A stretch of 64,000 nt of DNA, taken from contig BCLD01000015.1 of assembly GCA_001600875.1 (NCBI GenBank), positions 658,001-722,000 of the forward strand, given 5' to 3'. The DNA comes from Solicoccozyma terricola (Eukaryota > Basidiomycota > Tremellomycetes > Filobasidiales > Piskurozymaceae). The position numbers were made by a program, and so were the translations under genes. The notes beneath the pieces were generated by a model. The model was not told where the DNA came from. It saw nothing but the letters and a program-made list of their open reading frames with translations, and searched no databases. Shown in pieces: positions 1-13,200 of the stretch; the stretch's first letter is position 1; each line of letters begins with the position of its first letter.

Positions 1-336
1 TGACGTGTAATTTCCAACAATGACGTGTCATCCCTTCCCCGTCCCTCCCCCGGGGTGTGATTACGTCATCCATCCCCCGATTCAAGGCTTCTGCCCCCGT
101 ATCCCACACTCATTCCACTTCCCATCCCAGACCAGACCACTTCCATCCCATCCCATCCACCACCACCTCATACACCACAACCACATCCACCCACAATGTC
201 TAGACGACGGTCACACATATCGCCTGTCTAATCACTCCAGAGCTTCATGCGTCGGAATCCATCACGCCTCAATACCGACCTGAACCCCCCCGCGAGATAG
301 TAACTGCACAAGTCCGAAAGGGATCTTCTGATAATC
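1..336 (+). promoter_or_regulatory. upstream region of the adenylate cyclase gene
   Basis: The first 195 bases carry two TGACGTGT elements (1-8 and 21-28) and a TTACGTCAT, then C-rich CATCCC repeats at about 142-160. An ATG at 196 opens ten codons (ending at 225) before a stop. It could be a short first exon joined in frame to 313 by an intron 226-312 (GT...AAG). Otherwise the first usable ATG in the coding frame is at 337. The start is therefore undecided. Confidence 0.5.
18..28 (+). promoter_or_regulatory. CAATGACGTGT element (CAC1 side)
   Basis: Identical 11-mer also at 35708-35718 and 55863-55873, each time 120-320 bases before a start codon. The core is CRE/bZIP-like. Confidence 0.45.
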
Positions 337-3300
337 ATGGAGAAAGTGTCATCGGAGAGTTCTTTTGGGTCGGGGAAAGATGGTGGAATGTATGGGAATG
401 GAACGAAGAAGAGTCCGTTGTACAAGGTGAGTGTTCGGCGAGCGAAGCGAGCATTTCATTCTTCTGTCTTCGCGGAGCGAAAGACTATTGTCTTGCGAAC
501 GTAGTGAGCATTACCTTATGATTGCAGCGAGGATTACTATTTCTCTCTGCAAGTGTAACGAGCATTACTCTGCACTCGCAATGATCTACACTCGTATGAC
601 TCTACACTCGTATGACTCTACGAGTGCAGCGAGGATTAATCTTTCCGTCTTCGAGCGTACTGAGCATTATTCTGACATTTCTGTGTTCATTTGATTTGCT
701 TCCCCCCCCCCCCTTCTAGCGGTTCGGCGAAGAACCTCCCATCCCTATACAAGCTCATCACTGGCCTGGAGTGGTACTCGGTGGTGGAGTACCTCTCGGT
801 TCGCCCGAGGAATTCCATGTCAATCCATTCGATCTGATTCCTTCTACTGGGAGTGGGGAGGGAGGGATAAGAGCTAGTACGAGCGGATATGGAGGGACGG
901 ATATCGCTCCGTGGTTGACTGATGAGGTTTCAAAGGTCAGTGGGGTGGAGTTTACCCGGACTAGGAGGATATGAAGAGGATGGCTGACGCGGTTTGTATT
1001 GGTATTGGGGGAACCCCTTCACCCCGAACGCTCTCTCCACTCAGGTATCAGACGCCGGTTCATCCACACCTTCTCGTCAGTCCATGGCTCAGGGCGATAC
1101 TCAAACCGCTCCATCCCGTAAACACTCTTTACAACACCTTTCTCCCTTTGGAGCAACCCAAAGTCTCAGCAAATTCGGTCGTCAATCATCATACAACTCA
1201 TCTCAACAAAACCTCCCAGGTTTAACATCGTCAATAAGTGGGAACGCAACACCCGTTCTATCTCAATACACTGGTACACTAACACCCGTTGGATCGCGTC
1301 ACAACTCTGAAGCATCTCAAATCGTAAAATCAGAAAGAGACCTTAGAGGTCGGATTCGGAACGACAGTGAAGAGAGTTTTCATAATCATGGTGCGGATGG
1401 AGATTTCCAAAGTAGGGAATCTACGAATAAACATGGGAGACATGGGAGTGGGGTTTTGGGACATAGGATGGAAAGAGAAGCTTCTACGGCACCTAGTTTT
1501 ACCAGTTTGCCTGGGGATAGGAAGAGAGGGTTTGCTGCGCTTACTGGCTTGTTGAAGAGGAAACCGCATGGGAGTAAGGGAGAAGGTAAGGTTATGCACG
1601 GGGCCAAAAACCCCCGACCATCTCCTTTTGCTGATGCGGATGTCGATGTGATTTCTTCTCCTTTTGCTCCGCCAGATAACGAAGCGATGAGTGACTCCGT
1701 TCCTTATCCACCTTCTGCCGCCACTCGATCTTCGACTTCAAGGGTCGGAGATGCTTCTTCTTCAGTCGGATCCGATGGAATACGATCTAGTACATCGAGC
1801 ATGCTTCGACATGATCCACGACACAGTATTGGGTCGTCCAAGGCATCCTTATCCAAAGGTACTAGAAGACCCGGTCGGAAGGGCTCGTCACGGGATCAAG
1901 CATCACACGCTTCACAAATCCAGATGCTGGATCCGATAGCTCAGGAATACAATCTAGACACCGACCTCGAGCATATGGAAGGTATTGTGAATCTCACAGC
2001 TGCGAATCCACCTTTTGCCCACGGAGCATCCGCTTCTAGCTCTGGAAGTGGTAGTGATGCTAGACTGGTAGCAGGATTGGCCGGGAAAGTGGATCCAGCA
2101 TTGTTAACGCAATCTGAAACTTCATCCTCGACTGGATCTGGAGTGGGTTTTGATATTGGGAGAGCTGTTATTGCTCCTGCAAACAACATTCCGTCTAGTC
2201 CTTTTACTCGACAAAACCCATTCTCAAGATCACTCGATAGTGATGGACCAGTATCCGAAAATTCACCTCCTTCACCGCACACTCGGTTGAATAAACCGTC
2301 CTTTATCAGTCTTTCCAACCAGCCCAGAAGACCATCGCAGCTCAGGAATGCGAGCGGGATGCCGAGCGACGAAAATAGGGACGAAGAGACAGACCGGATC
2401 CCGCTTGAAGTTAATTCCGGGGAGGCAACAGTATTCAGAGATCCATTCAATCTTGGTGCGATATCACAAACGCGACGTGGTTCTGGTCCAACGACATCAT
2501 TGGCGCCACACGAATCCGAAGGCAATACGTCTTTGCCGACTACACCTGGTGGAACGGACGGCGGGATGCTGACCCCCGGCCAAGTAACACCACAGCTAAG
2601 CAATGCTTCTCAACCAATAGACTTGGACACTTCCGGTGCGGTTTGGACAGCTCCGGAGTCCTGGGGAGTTGAAGGAGATGCCGTGCAAACAGGAGCGTCG
2701 AGTTCCGAAGAGGACAATGGGATAGGTTTGGAAGCGAACAAGGACGAGGATGATTTCGGAGACAGGCAAATCACTCCAAGGGGCTCCGGGCCGCCTCCTT
2801 TCGGTGCAAAGGCTATCAAGCGGCAGAGGTCGAGAACTGGAACGGGTACGCGAACTTCATCTGCGAGGCAAGGGAATGTCGTTCGGTCTGTTTTCCAATC
2901 TCGACCGGGCACTGGCGGCAGCGCCTACTTGTCTACAGCGCCTGTGAGTGTGTAAAGACATAAGTGTGCGGTGCTGTGAACTGAATTATGTCGTCCGGCC
3001 CAACAGTATCATCTACGGATCTACGGTGCCGACGGCTCTTGGATGACAATGGCATTTACAGCGACAACTTCAACGCAAGAAATGCTGCATACCCTTGCGG
3101 CCAAAACGCACCTGACGAAAGGTGCGATGAAGCTGTATGTAAGAGAGCGGGGTCAAGGTGAGCAAATCAATTCACCCGACATTGTCATGCTCACCGCAGC
3201 TGATCGGTCACCTTTTACGACGTTAAGATCGACTACTATTGCCTTCGGAGAGGCCAGTCAGCATTCAGCTGCGACGTCTAATGCAGGCAGGATACAATGA

Positions 3301-6300
3301 AACGGACAATCTCGAGGAGCTCGGCAGAGAAAACTTCGCAATGCTGTGCCGGTTCATCTACCAACCGCCTGTGTTGCCTGTCATAGATCCGGTAAGGTCG
3401 TTAGGAAGGACAGTGACCTATGGCAGCTAACCTAGAAGATATTTGCCAGGAGGACGAAAGCTCGTATGACTCGTTTGAGCTGGTCGACCTAGGTAACCGA
3501 GACTTGCAAGCAGTCCCGATCTTCCTTTATCGGCACGCTCAGGCGATCATTAGCTTGAACTTGTCTCGAAATCCGCTCTCGGACCTGCCATTGGACTTTA
3601 TTCAAGCCGCAGTCATGTTGCGAGAACTTCGCATGACTCACATGGCCCTCAAGCGAGTGCCCAATAGCATACGGCGGTCGGAAAGCCTCACACGACTCGA
3701 CATGTCCTGTAACCGCATACCCGACCTGGAGCATGCCGGATTGCATGAGCTGTCAACGTTGGTGTCCTTGAAGGTGCAGAACAATCGATTGACAACACTG
3801 CCGGCAAACTTCTCGGAGCTCAAGTCACTAAAGTACCTAAATATCTCAAACAACAAGTTTGTGACGTTCCCGGCTGTAGTCTCCAAGATCACCACTCTGG
3901 TCGACCTGGACGTTTCTTTCAACGAGGTCGGGGAATTACCGAGCGGGCTGTGCCAATTGACAATGCTGGAACGCCTGGTCGCCGTCGGTAACTCGCTCAC
4001 GACCTTCCCAGATTCCTTCTCCGCGCTTGATAGCTTGCGAGACTTGGACGTCAGGCGGAATGCTCTGACGGACCTTGACGCTGTCTACAAGCTACCAAAC
4101 TTGGCCATTCTGCGAGCTGACAACAACAATCTAGTCATCTTGGATGCCGGGCTCGGCTCCAAGGTTCGAGAGTTCGGCGTACCGCACAACTCTATCACCC
4201 GTTTCAATCTTGCGAACCTTTCAACCACCTACTCGGCGTATAGCTTGACAACGTTGGATCTATCCTACGGTAAGTTGTCGACATTAGCAGACGACGCGCT
4301 CGAGCAGCTGGTCAATCTGGAAACTCTCAACCTCAACTACAATCAATTCGTCCGCTTGCCCTCGACCATCCCTTCCTTGCGAAGGCTTAGATATTTTTCT
4401 TGCACTGACAACGTCTTGACCCTACTGCCGGAGAACATCGGCAGCATGGAGAATCTTCAAGTGCTAAACGTGCACAACAACAATTTGAAGGACTTGCCAG
4501 GCAGTATCTGGTTGTGCAAATCTTTGATTGTTCTCAACGTCAGTTCCAATCTACTGGACTCTCCATTCGAGTTCCCTGAGGCTGGGCCAGCGGACGATAT
4601 GCCCGACGAATCTGATATACAGCGCAAGAATTCTGCAACGTCAGGCTCTCGCAGGGCGTGGCCGTTGTCGAAATCACTCCGCAAGCTCTACCTCGGCGAC
4701 AACCGGTTGACGGATGACGTTTTCGACTGTGTGTCACTTCTCACGGGCCTACGCGTCCTCAACCTCAGCTTCAATGACATCTACGAGATCCCATCTTGGA
4801 CGCTGAGCAAGAATCAGGCGCTGGAAGAGCTATATCTCAGTGGCAACCACCTGACGAATTTACCGTCTGAAGATCTCGAGCGACTGACCAATTTGCGGGT
4901 GCTTCATCTTAACGGGAACAAGTTGCAAACCCTCCCTGCCGAACTCGGAAAGATCAGGAATCTTTTGATGCTTGATGTTGGGAGCAACGTTCTGAAATAC
5001 AACATCGCTAATTGGCCATACGATTGGAATTGGTGAGCGTGGAAGTCAAGCCGGGATGGGCTCCAATGCTGATAATTGATTTTACAACCGCAGGAACTGG
5101 AACCTGGAACTGCGCTACCTCAATCTGTCTGGAAACAAGAGACTCGAAATCAAACCAAGCAGTCAACACGAGATGCTGCTCGCCGGCAACACTCGTCGAG
5201 ATTTATCAGACTTCTCCAAGCTTACACAGCTGCGTGTTCTAGGACTTATGGATGTGACTTTGAGGATACCGTCATTACCGGACGAGAGCGAGGATCGTCG
5301 AGTCAGGACTTCCTTCTCTGACGTCAACAACATGGCTTACGGGATCTCAGACACACTCGGAGCATTGGACAACCTCTCGATGTTTGACCTGGTCGTGCCC
5401 AACTTCCGAAGCAAAGAGAATGAGTGCCTCTTCGGAATGTTCGGTCGCTCACGGCCAAATGTCAGTGGCGGTGGTGTACCAAAGTACGTGCAGGAATGGT
5501 TCATGCAAGCATTCACTCTCGAATTGGACCGCTTGCGTGAGGGCGAACCGGTGCCCGAGGCTCTTCGTCGGACCTTCCTGTCTCTCAACAAAACTTGCTT
5601 CGAGTACCTGTCGGCCAACGATGGCAGACGTAGAGGCTCAGTGGCCAGTTGCAATACAGTCGACTCCCTTTCAGGACAGGCAAACGCCTTCTCATCCACC
5701 TCATTCCTCTTTAAGAGCGGAGCGGCCGGCGCGGTAGCATATCTCGTGGACAAGACGGTGTATGTTGCAAATGCAGGAGACATTCTTGCCGTTGTTTCGA
5801 ATGCCGGGGAGGCAGAGTTGCTATCTGTCAAGCACGACCCGTTTGACAGGGAAGAAACAATGCGAATTCGGGCTGCCGAAGCCTGGGTGTCGCCCCGAGG
5901 CTTGGTGAATGACGAGATCGATATCTCCCGAGGCTTTGGCTTCTACAACGCCGTTCCAGCCGTCAATGCTCTGCCAGACATTATTACGCGCACTTTGACC
6001 GAAGCCGACGAATTTATTATTATCGGTAATCGTGGGTTATGGGACTACTGCTCGTATCAGACGGCAGTGGACATTGCTCGAACCGAAAAGGACGATCCCA
6101 TGATGGCGGCGCAGAAGCTCCGAGACTTTGCTCTCAGCTACGGGGCGGAAGGATCGACCATGATCATGGTTATTTCTGTTAGGGATCTGTTTTACCCTAG
6201 GGCTAGTCGATCGAGGCAACAGATGGCGGCGGATAAGGAAAGCGGAGTAGCCGATCTTGAAGGTCACTTCAACGTAGCCAAGCGAATCAACAGACGTAAA

Positions 6301-7610
6301 GGGGAAGAGGTCGTTGGTGATCGTACACTTCAACGATTACAGCAGGAAGTCGAGCCGCCGACTGGCCAGGTTGCATTAGTGTTCACCGATATCAAGAACT
6401 CAACTTCGCTCTGGGAAACCAACGCGGGTATGCAAACCGCAATGCGATTGCATAACAGCTTGTTGAGGAGACAGCTGCGGATCATCGGTGGATACGAGGT
6501 CAAGACCGAAGGAGATTCTTTCATGGTGTCATTCCCCACCGTCACCTCTGCGATGCTGTGGTGTTTTACGTGTCAGCTGCAACTGATCAATGAGGATTGG
6601 CCACGGGAGATCTTGGAATGCGATGATGGACGGGAAGTCCTGGATGCGTATGGCGACCGGATACACCGAGGTTTGTCCGTTCGAATGGGGATACACTGGG
6701 GAACTCCTGTGTGGGAGAAGGATCCTATCACTCGCCGAATGGACTACTTTGGTCCCATGGTCAACAAGTCGGCTCGTATTAATGCCAGTGCGGATGGAGG
6801 GCAAATCATGGCCAGTTCGGACGTGCTCAAAGAGGTGCAGGGGCTGTATGACTATCTCGAGACCGAGGAGGATGACCAGGTCGAGCAGTTGCCTGGAGAC
6901 GTCGGGAGAGATATCACGCAGCTGCGTCGCCTGGGCCTGGGTGTGCTTGACATGGGCGAGAGAAAGCTGAAGGGATTAGAAGGTGAGTAGAGGTATGACA
7001 CTGGTAGCGGATTGTACAGTGCTGACTTTGAGTGTGGTGCAGTTCCGGAACGACTCTTCTTGGTCTACCCCAAGGCGTTGTCCGGGCGTCTCGAGATGTC
7101 AACGCAGCTTCGCGAGAACGTCGAGGTCAATTCTGCGCGTCTGTACGGCGGAGAAGACCGGGTCATAAGCCTCGATGATGTCAAGCAGTTGGTCGTTCTC
7201 TGCGTCAGGCTCGAATCTCTCTCGGCAGGCAAGGTGTTTGGAGATTCTCAGCCCATCGTGGAAGCATCCCCTGCTCCCAATGGCACGGTGGTCGTCCGCC
7301 AGCAGGCGGCGAGATGGCACGCCGCTTACACTTTTGGACCCACCGTCAGTGCGGAAATGACAGATGATGAGCTGATAGCGATCATCGAGTCACTGACGAC
7401 TAGGATCGAGAATGCCATGTCGACGCTGGTGAGTGGGGTGTGGACGCCCGGCAGCGTGGAGTCTCGACTGATATCTCTTGTCACCAGTACCTTAAACAAG
7501 TTGGCGATTTTGCAGGTGTGCTCTCTGCATTGCAGCAGATGACAATGACCTCACCGGGTGGTTTGCTCAAGGCTATATCAGCGATCGGAGGTGCCATGAG
7601 GATGGGATAA
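337..7610 (+). CDS. CAC1: adenylate cyclase (fungal RA-LRR-PP2C-cyclase type)
   Basis: Makes cAMP from ATP, the central second messenger of nutrient and G-protein/Ras signalling in fungi. Exons read in frame: 337-426, 720-935, 1045-2943, 3007-3157, 3228-3391, 3450-5032, 5094-6982, 7043-7428 and 7488-7610, giving about 2166 residues, close to the size expected for Cryptococcus-type enzymes. Order: a long serine-rich N-terminus; a Ras-association-like segment encoded at 3007-3391; a leucine-rich-repeat array (3450-5200); a PP2C-like domain (about 5330-6190); a class III cyclase domain (about 6350-6800) with the FTDIKNSTSLWE metal-binding motif and EGDSF; and a C-terminal tail ending in a glycine-rich helix. 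The first intron (427-719) is unusually long and repetitive. The next gene converges on it. The only real doubt is the exact N-terminus. Confidence 0.95.
427..719 (+). repeat. degenerate repeats inside the first long CAC1 intron
   Basis: This 293-base intron is four to five times longer than its neighbours. It holds several diverged copies of a unit built on GAGCATTA or GAGGATTA followed by a pyrimidine run and an ACTCG/GTAGTGAG stretch, spaced about 40-65 bases (near 449, 507, 530, 560, 633 and 664), plus an exact repeat of CTACACTCGTATGACT at about 590-620. It ends in a run of C just before the acceptor at 719. Confidence 0.6.
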
Positions 7611-7846
7611 AGATGTTCTAAAGAATAAGGTGTATCTCGCTGACGCTTCGACCTGTCAATGTTGTAATATTGTAAAACAAATGTCAAGGGCAAATATCGC
7701 AGCGTAGTCTCTTTGGAATGCAGACGGAGCATGAGAATAAGGTTTGCAAGCTATAGTTTTCCATACAGCAAGAGCCACTCCCCTCTTCCATCCACAGACC
7801 CGGTCCTGCCTCGTCATCCGAACCCCGGATAGGAGTCGCGAACCGT

Positions 7847-9135
7847 TTAATCGAACAAGCCGAAGCCCATGTCGTCATCGGACTCCTCCTTCTCCTCGAC
7901 CTTCTCCTCCTCCTTCTCGGCGGCAGCAGCGGCGGCTGGGGCATCACCACCAGTGGCGGCGGCTGGGGCAGCGGCGGCGAAAGCGTCAGGGTTGGCGAGG
8001 TACTCCTTGATCTAGTTGTGCGCGGAAAACCCAGTAGAAAAAAGGGGTCAGCATACGATGTGGCGATTTGGCATTTCAACAGTAAGAGGAGAGTTGGGAA
8101 AGAATCAGAGTGTGAATACGATTGTGTTCTCCGTCAGTCAACTTGAGAGGGTTTTACGCCGCCTCAAGGAGAAGTCTCGGAATTTTCAGTGTGATTTTAT
8201 GTAATCGTCTTGAGAATGGAAATATGAGGAGTGGAAAGGGAGAGGGAAGCAAGAATAATCATGACATTGGATGCTCACCTTGGTGGAACCTTCGAACTCG
8301 TACTCGGTGGCGAGGGAAACGGCCAACAAGTTCTTGTAAGAGTTGACAAGCGAGTGGGTAACGGAGGCGATGGTTGGGAAACCAGTCGCGAGCGAGATAC
8401 AGGCGATGGCCTTGACACCGGACAAGAACTGCTCGATGAGGACCTTCTCATCGATGTCGAGGACGTCGGATGGGAAAGCGTTACCGTCAGAGTAGATCTG
8501 GACGATGGTCATACCGTAGGTGAACGGAGAAATGTTCAACATGTTGAGCAAAGTGGCCTCGGAGGTACCGACTCGGGAACCCTTGGTGACGACTTGGACC
8601 TCGTTGGTGATTTCGATGGTACCACGAGCGATCTTGGTAGGGATGGACAAGGCCTGGAAGAAAGAGGTCTTTCCGGGTTCCATACCGGTGTTTCCGGGTG
8701 GGACGAACACATCGACTGGGGCGAGAGCACCGGCACGAGCTGGAGCAGCGACCTTGTTCGCGAGGATGATCTCACGGACCTCCTTGAGATCACCAGTGGT
8801 GAAAACGAAACCAATGTTTCCCCTGACGAATGGCATCAGCTTCTCGAGTTGAGGGAAGTCGGCGAGGATGGATCGGAGAGCACGTCGGACCATGGTGTTC
8901 TTTCCCATGAGGACGACACCCTTGCCTCGGAGGGCAATACGGCTCTGGTGGAGCTGCTGAGAGCCGACATTGTCAATGTTGACAATGAAGACCGAGGCTG
9001 AATACGGAGAGAAGCGGGGGGGGTAAGCAAGAGATTGTATGAGTAGTCTGCGTCTCAAAATCACTCACGGTAAGTCTCGATGAGCTCTCGGAGCTTGATG
9101 AAGTACGCGGCCTTCTCAGATCGGGTGGCACCCAT
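7847..9135 (-). CDS. RPP0: 60S acidic ribosomal protein P0 (uL10)
   Basis: Base of the ribosomal stalk; binds 26S rRNA and the P1/P2 dimers and forms part of the GTPase-associated centre. Exons on the minus strand: 9135-9069, 8997-8279 and 8011-7847, coding about 316 residues, normal for the family. The N-terminus [12 protein letters not shown] and the body with [16 protein letters not shown] and [11 protein letters not shown] are almost invariant in P0. The end is the conserved acidic tail with [13 protein letters not shown], shared with P1/P2 and preceded by an alanine-rich hinge. The 267-base intron (8012-8278) is long for this locus. Upstream lies a 595-base region shared with a divergent small secreted-protein gene. 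Confidence 0.97.
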
Positions 9136-9730
9136 TTTTGCTGATGTTTTTTTGATTAGTTTGAAGAGGTGGTGGTCGTGGTGTAACGAGTCTCCCAATT
9201 GCCTACGATGGAGGTAGGGTCAGAAGGATCTTTAAAGACTCGTAGAGTGTGCTGTAGGTGGTGAACGGCATTGTGAAGGTGCTGGCCTCGACTTTTACTG
9301 CTATGGACAATTTGCCATTCACAATTCACGCGAGAATTTCGGCCCATTGGAAGATAAACCCCGAATAAAATTCCTTCACGTGTCAGGTTGTCGGGAGTGG
9401 CGAGGACCTGTTCCTGATCGCACTGACTACCGAATGGCCAGGGTGGATGGAGACTAGGAGACTAGACTGTCTCGGGTGATAGCTCAGGACTACCAACCCT
9501 TGTGAATGTCCACTTCTGTACATGCTCACTTTCTTTGGCAGCTCGTGTAGCAGATTCCTTTCAGCCGATAGTCAAAACGAGTTTTTTGCCGTTTCAAACA
9601 ATCCCTTGACTCCTTAGCAAACTAACTTGGTCATCGAACTCAACTTGATCCGGGTTTTTACTGACCTGGGTAGAGTCTCTACTCACGCAACTTACTCGCG
9701 TCCACTATCTACACGGTAAACACAAGCCCT
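9136..9730. promoter_or_regulatory. divergent intergenic region, P0 / small secreted protein
   Basis: No gene is supported here. It serves as the P0 promoter on one side and the small cysteine-protein promoter on the other. A CACGTGTCA element lies near 9377, related to the TGACGTG elements seen at other promoters in the window. Confidence 0.5.
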
Positions 9731-10111
9731 ATGCATCTCCTCACCATCCCTCGGCTCGTTGCGATGATCGGCGTCTTCACACTCGTTTTCGCGGCGGTTG
9801 CCATGGGTGATCCTGAAGTTCCTCAAGAATACAGTACCATGTTTGAACCGTGGAGTGTATACTTTGCTCGGTTCGAGGCTCACGATGTAAGTTGTCCTTG
9901 TCCCTACCATGCCTGATGTTTCTTCAAACCAACGATTGATCAAGATATGCAGTGCGCAACCATGTATGCACAGAGCACCTGGACAAGCTATGAATCTCGT
10001 ATTCTCGAGCGATGCTGTAAGCCAATCTGTAAGATGGGTGAAGTAGATACGATTTGCGGGAATGTGATGGAGGTGGTCGTAGATATTATTGGAGGACTGT
10101 TGAAAAGTTGA
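9731..10111 (+). CDS. small predicted secreted cysteine-containing protein
   Basis: Two exons, 9731-9886 and 9953-10111, separated by a 66-base GTAAGT...CAG intron, give 104 residues. Residues 1-26 look like a signal peptide: basic start, then a hydrophobic run (VAMIGVFTLVFAAVAMG) ending at small residues. The mature part of about 78 residues carries five cysteines, all in exon 2, including an adjacent CC pair, and ends in a short hydrophobic GGLLKS tail. I recognise no family. The size, signal and cysteines resemble fungal small secreted proteins, but the odd cysteine count leaves one unpaired or available for dimerisation. The splice keeps frame exactly, which supports a real gene. Its 3' end faces that of the Mios gene 138 bases away. 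Confidence 0.6.
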
Positions 10112-10249
10112 AGTAAGGAGGACAGTTCATCGGGTGGCTGCGATAATATAGTGATTCCCACATGGGGGAATTGATGATCGATATTACCAACATCTTCCTG
10201 TATTCTGTCTATAATCCCACATCCTGAATCTCGCCCTTTATCAACACGC

Positions 10250-13200
10250 TTACAATTCCGCACACCGACAATTACAATCCGCCACAGCACAAGCATTATG
10301 AGCGGCGCTTGCCACTCTTTCATGAGACGATAATTCGTGAGAAGGATGCGTATCGTCTTGAGGAGGTCCATAGAACCAGGCGAGGATGTGGGATTGATGA
10401 CCTGAAGGGAAGGGTGGATTAGTGAGGGGAGAAGAATGGAAGAAGGACCGCCGGCGATAACGTACCGCCGTGATGACATCTGGATGGGTAAGGGATCATG
10501 GGTCAGCAGGCGGAGATTTTTGCAGAGATGTACGCAGCGCCAGAACGCCTACTCACGTCTGGCAGAACACCAGAGCTCCTCCTCCGCAGGCTTGTAGGTC
10601 GAAGTCCAACTTGTCAGCGTGTCACATTCCACTTGGGTTCAGACTATGCTATCTCACCTTCACCAAGCCTTGTCTTGTCCGGTCCATTCATCGGCAACAA
10701 GCACACACAGCACTTTGGCCAAGTATTTTGACAATTCGGACAACGATCTGTGCGTACCGACTGGGATGTCTTGTAACCTGCAGCCCCATCCGCAGAGATA
10801 GACTTTTGACAGAAATTACACCTGATGACTGTCCGTATCGGTCGTTCGATGTCATTCCCTTGTTGCCTCGCAATCGCTCCTCGAGCCATATCGTAATCCA
10901 CCCTTTCCATGAAGAGTCGCCATCGATCAAGAAGTGATCGATATTCTTGGTTCCAATGCGCGATTTTCCCGTCGTGCTTGCCGTAGATAAGCGTGCTGAT
11001 GATTGCCACCGTCTGAATGTCGTACGTCCGATTGAGGTAATGTTGTAGGAGATCGAGAGTTTCCCTAGAGCGAACGAGCCCAGTCAGAGGTAGACCCTGT
11101 AAATCCCCTCTGTCGATGCAGGACCTCATTTGACGTTCCAGGAAGATCGGAAGGGTGTCATCATCCACAAAACGAAGAGCGAGGACGAGACGTTCCAGGA
11201 GAGGTAAGGACTCGTCACGTAAGACGGAATCCCAGGCTCGGTTACCCTGTAGGAAATGAACGAGCGCGCCAAGGTAGGGATCGGATAACTCGATGCTGTC
11301 TGGTTCGATGTGTCCCATGCGAATGAGACTAGCCATCAGACGATGTGTTTCATCCGGGCTTGCCTTGAGGATCTTGATCGCGCGTTTGTCCTGGCCGTTG
11401 AAGAGGGCCAAGCAGGCAGCCTTGGTGATTTGGCTTTCAGCGATACTGTGATGGAGCGGGGCCAGAGTTTCCATGGTAGTCAGTCAAGTGTATTTTGCAA
11501 GCAACGACGACCCGTCACCACCACTCACCGATCGATCTCCGCGTTCAACTTTTCGCCCGCCAACTCCCCACAGATCCCGAGCATCAACTTTCGATGATGC
11601 GGTCGGTCTGTGACGATTTGTACCCCCGTTGAGACGAAATCCGCTTCTCTACCATCCATGATCGTGGCCAATGCAGTCAAGTAATCTTGGTCAACAATGT
11701 CCCTTAAACCTCTAGAGGATGATTGCCCAGATGATCGATACCCCGACCCGGGCCTCGTGCCCGCTCGAGATGCAACACGACTCGACGTGCTTTGTGACGA
11801 CTTGACTGCCGTATCGAACCCCCGCCGCGTCTGTGTCCTCGTATCTCGATTCGGATTCTCCAAACCGTTCCAGATACTGACAAGACCTTGCAGTGTGAAA
11901 TCCAACTCGTTGATCTTACTGATATTACGCCGACCCATGAGAGTGAAGAATCTGTCTAGCCATAGAAAGAGGAAGCCACCGTTCGTAGGATAACTTGCCT
12001 CGATTGCGTCATTGAGCGAGAGATCAAGACCGAAACCGCGCAAAGCCTTTTCCCGCATCACGCGAGTGATTGCCTCGGAGCTGGAGAACGTCTGTGGGTT
12101 ATCTATACTGTGGCGTGGAGATATCTCATCCATTGGTTGTGGAGAATGAGTGATTTCGTCCAATGGTGCGAGTACATGTTGAGGGATCTCATTGTCCGGA
12201 GTGCACACGATTTCATCAAGAGGTTTATCGGTAAACTGCGTCGGGTCAATTCGTCAGCCCTTTCGGAATGCCATCAGATTCACCAAACACAGAGACCACC
12301 CCACCTTCGTATGCGGGGTCAGATGCTCGATCGAATACGATCCATCTCTAAATACCGAAAGCAGACTCGTCCGATTATTCCTCTCTGATGGCAAAAATGC
12401 GAAATCCGATAATGGGAACGAATTCTTCACTGCTGGAGACATCATCCCGTAGCAATGCTATCAGCAAGCTGACATCACCACGCTCTGTCTCTTCTACTTA
12501 CTCCTTTTACACCCAACGAAGCCACTCCAACCCCATTCATCAATCTCCGAATCCACCCCATCCTCATTCCTCGTCGTCATCATTGAGACGACATCCAAAA
12601 CATTCACACCTCCCTCTCTTACACCAACTGCCAAATTTTCAAACCCACCTTCCTTCTTCAACCGCCAACCTAGACCCGTCACACTCCCACCTGCGAGATA
12701 ACTGCCAACTTCCCCATTGGAACTCCCACCACCGCCAGGTTGAGAGGCAAGAGGTGTAGCAGACCCAGAAGACGATATTGGGAATCTAATATCGAATATC
12801 TTGACTATTCCCGATAATCCTTCTTCATATCCTGCGAATAAGTGGTTAGAAGCTGCTAATCCATGAGCTGCTTTAGTCTGCCAAGTTATCGAGGATTGAG
12901 TTTGACCTCCTGGTGCGCTTGTGGTCGTTGTGGTAGGGACACGAAAGTCAATCAAGCGAATCATACGGCCAGCTGTTGAGACGAGGATTGTGGAAGGATG
13001 TCGATTCAGGGTTTCGATTGCAGTGACAGTTTCAGAGGGTAGATATGATTGAATCGGTTGATTCGAAGAATGTCCAGCTCCTCCGGGTGTAGCTGTCATA
13101 CTCGTCGTCGATTGCGTAATCCCTAATTCAATATCCCACAATGCCAACGAATATTCATTCCTCGTCTTGTCATAACCAGCCCACAACCAATTCCCTTGAT

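Noticed and set aside
1941..2603. 220-residue minus-strand frame within CAC1
   Set aside because: Antisense to the serine-rich exon, no recognisable domain, no splice logic.
8012..8278. Possible C/D box snoRNA in the P0 intron
   Set aside because: Several CTGA tetramers occur, but no good RTGATGA box or terminal stem pairs with them.
8231..9001. 256-residue plus-strand frame opposite P0
   Set aside because: It is the antisense of a highly conserved ribosomal protein exon; its acidic, repetitive composition is a codon-bias artefact.
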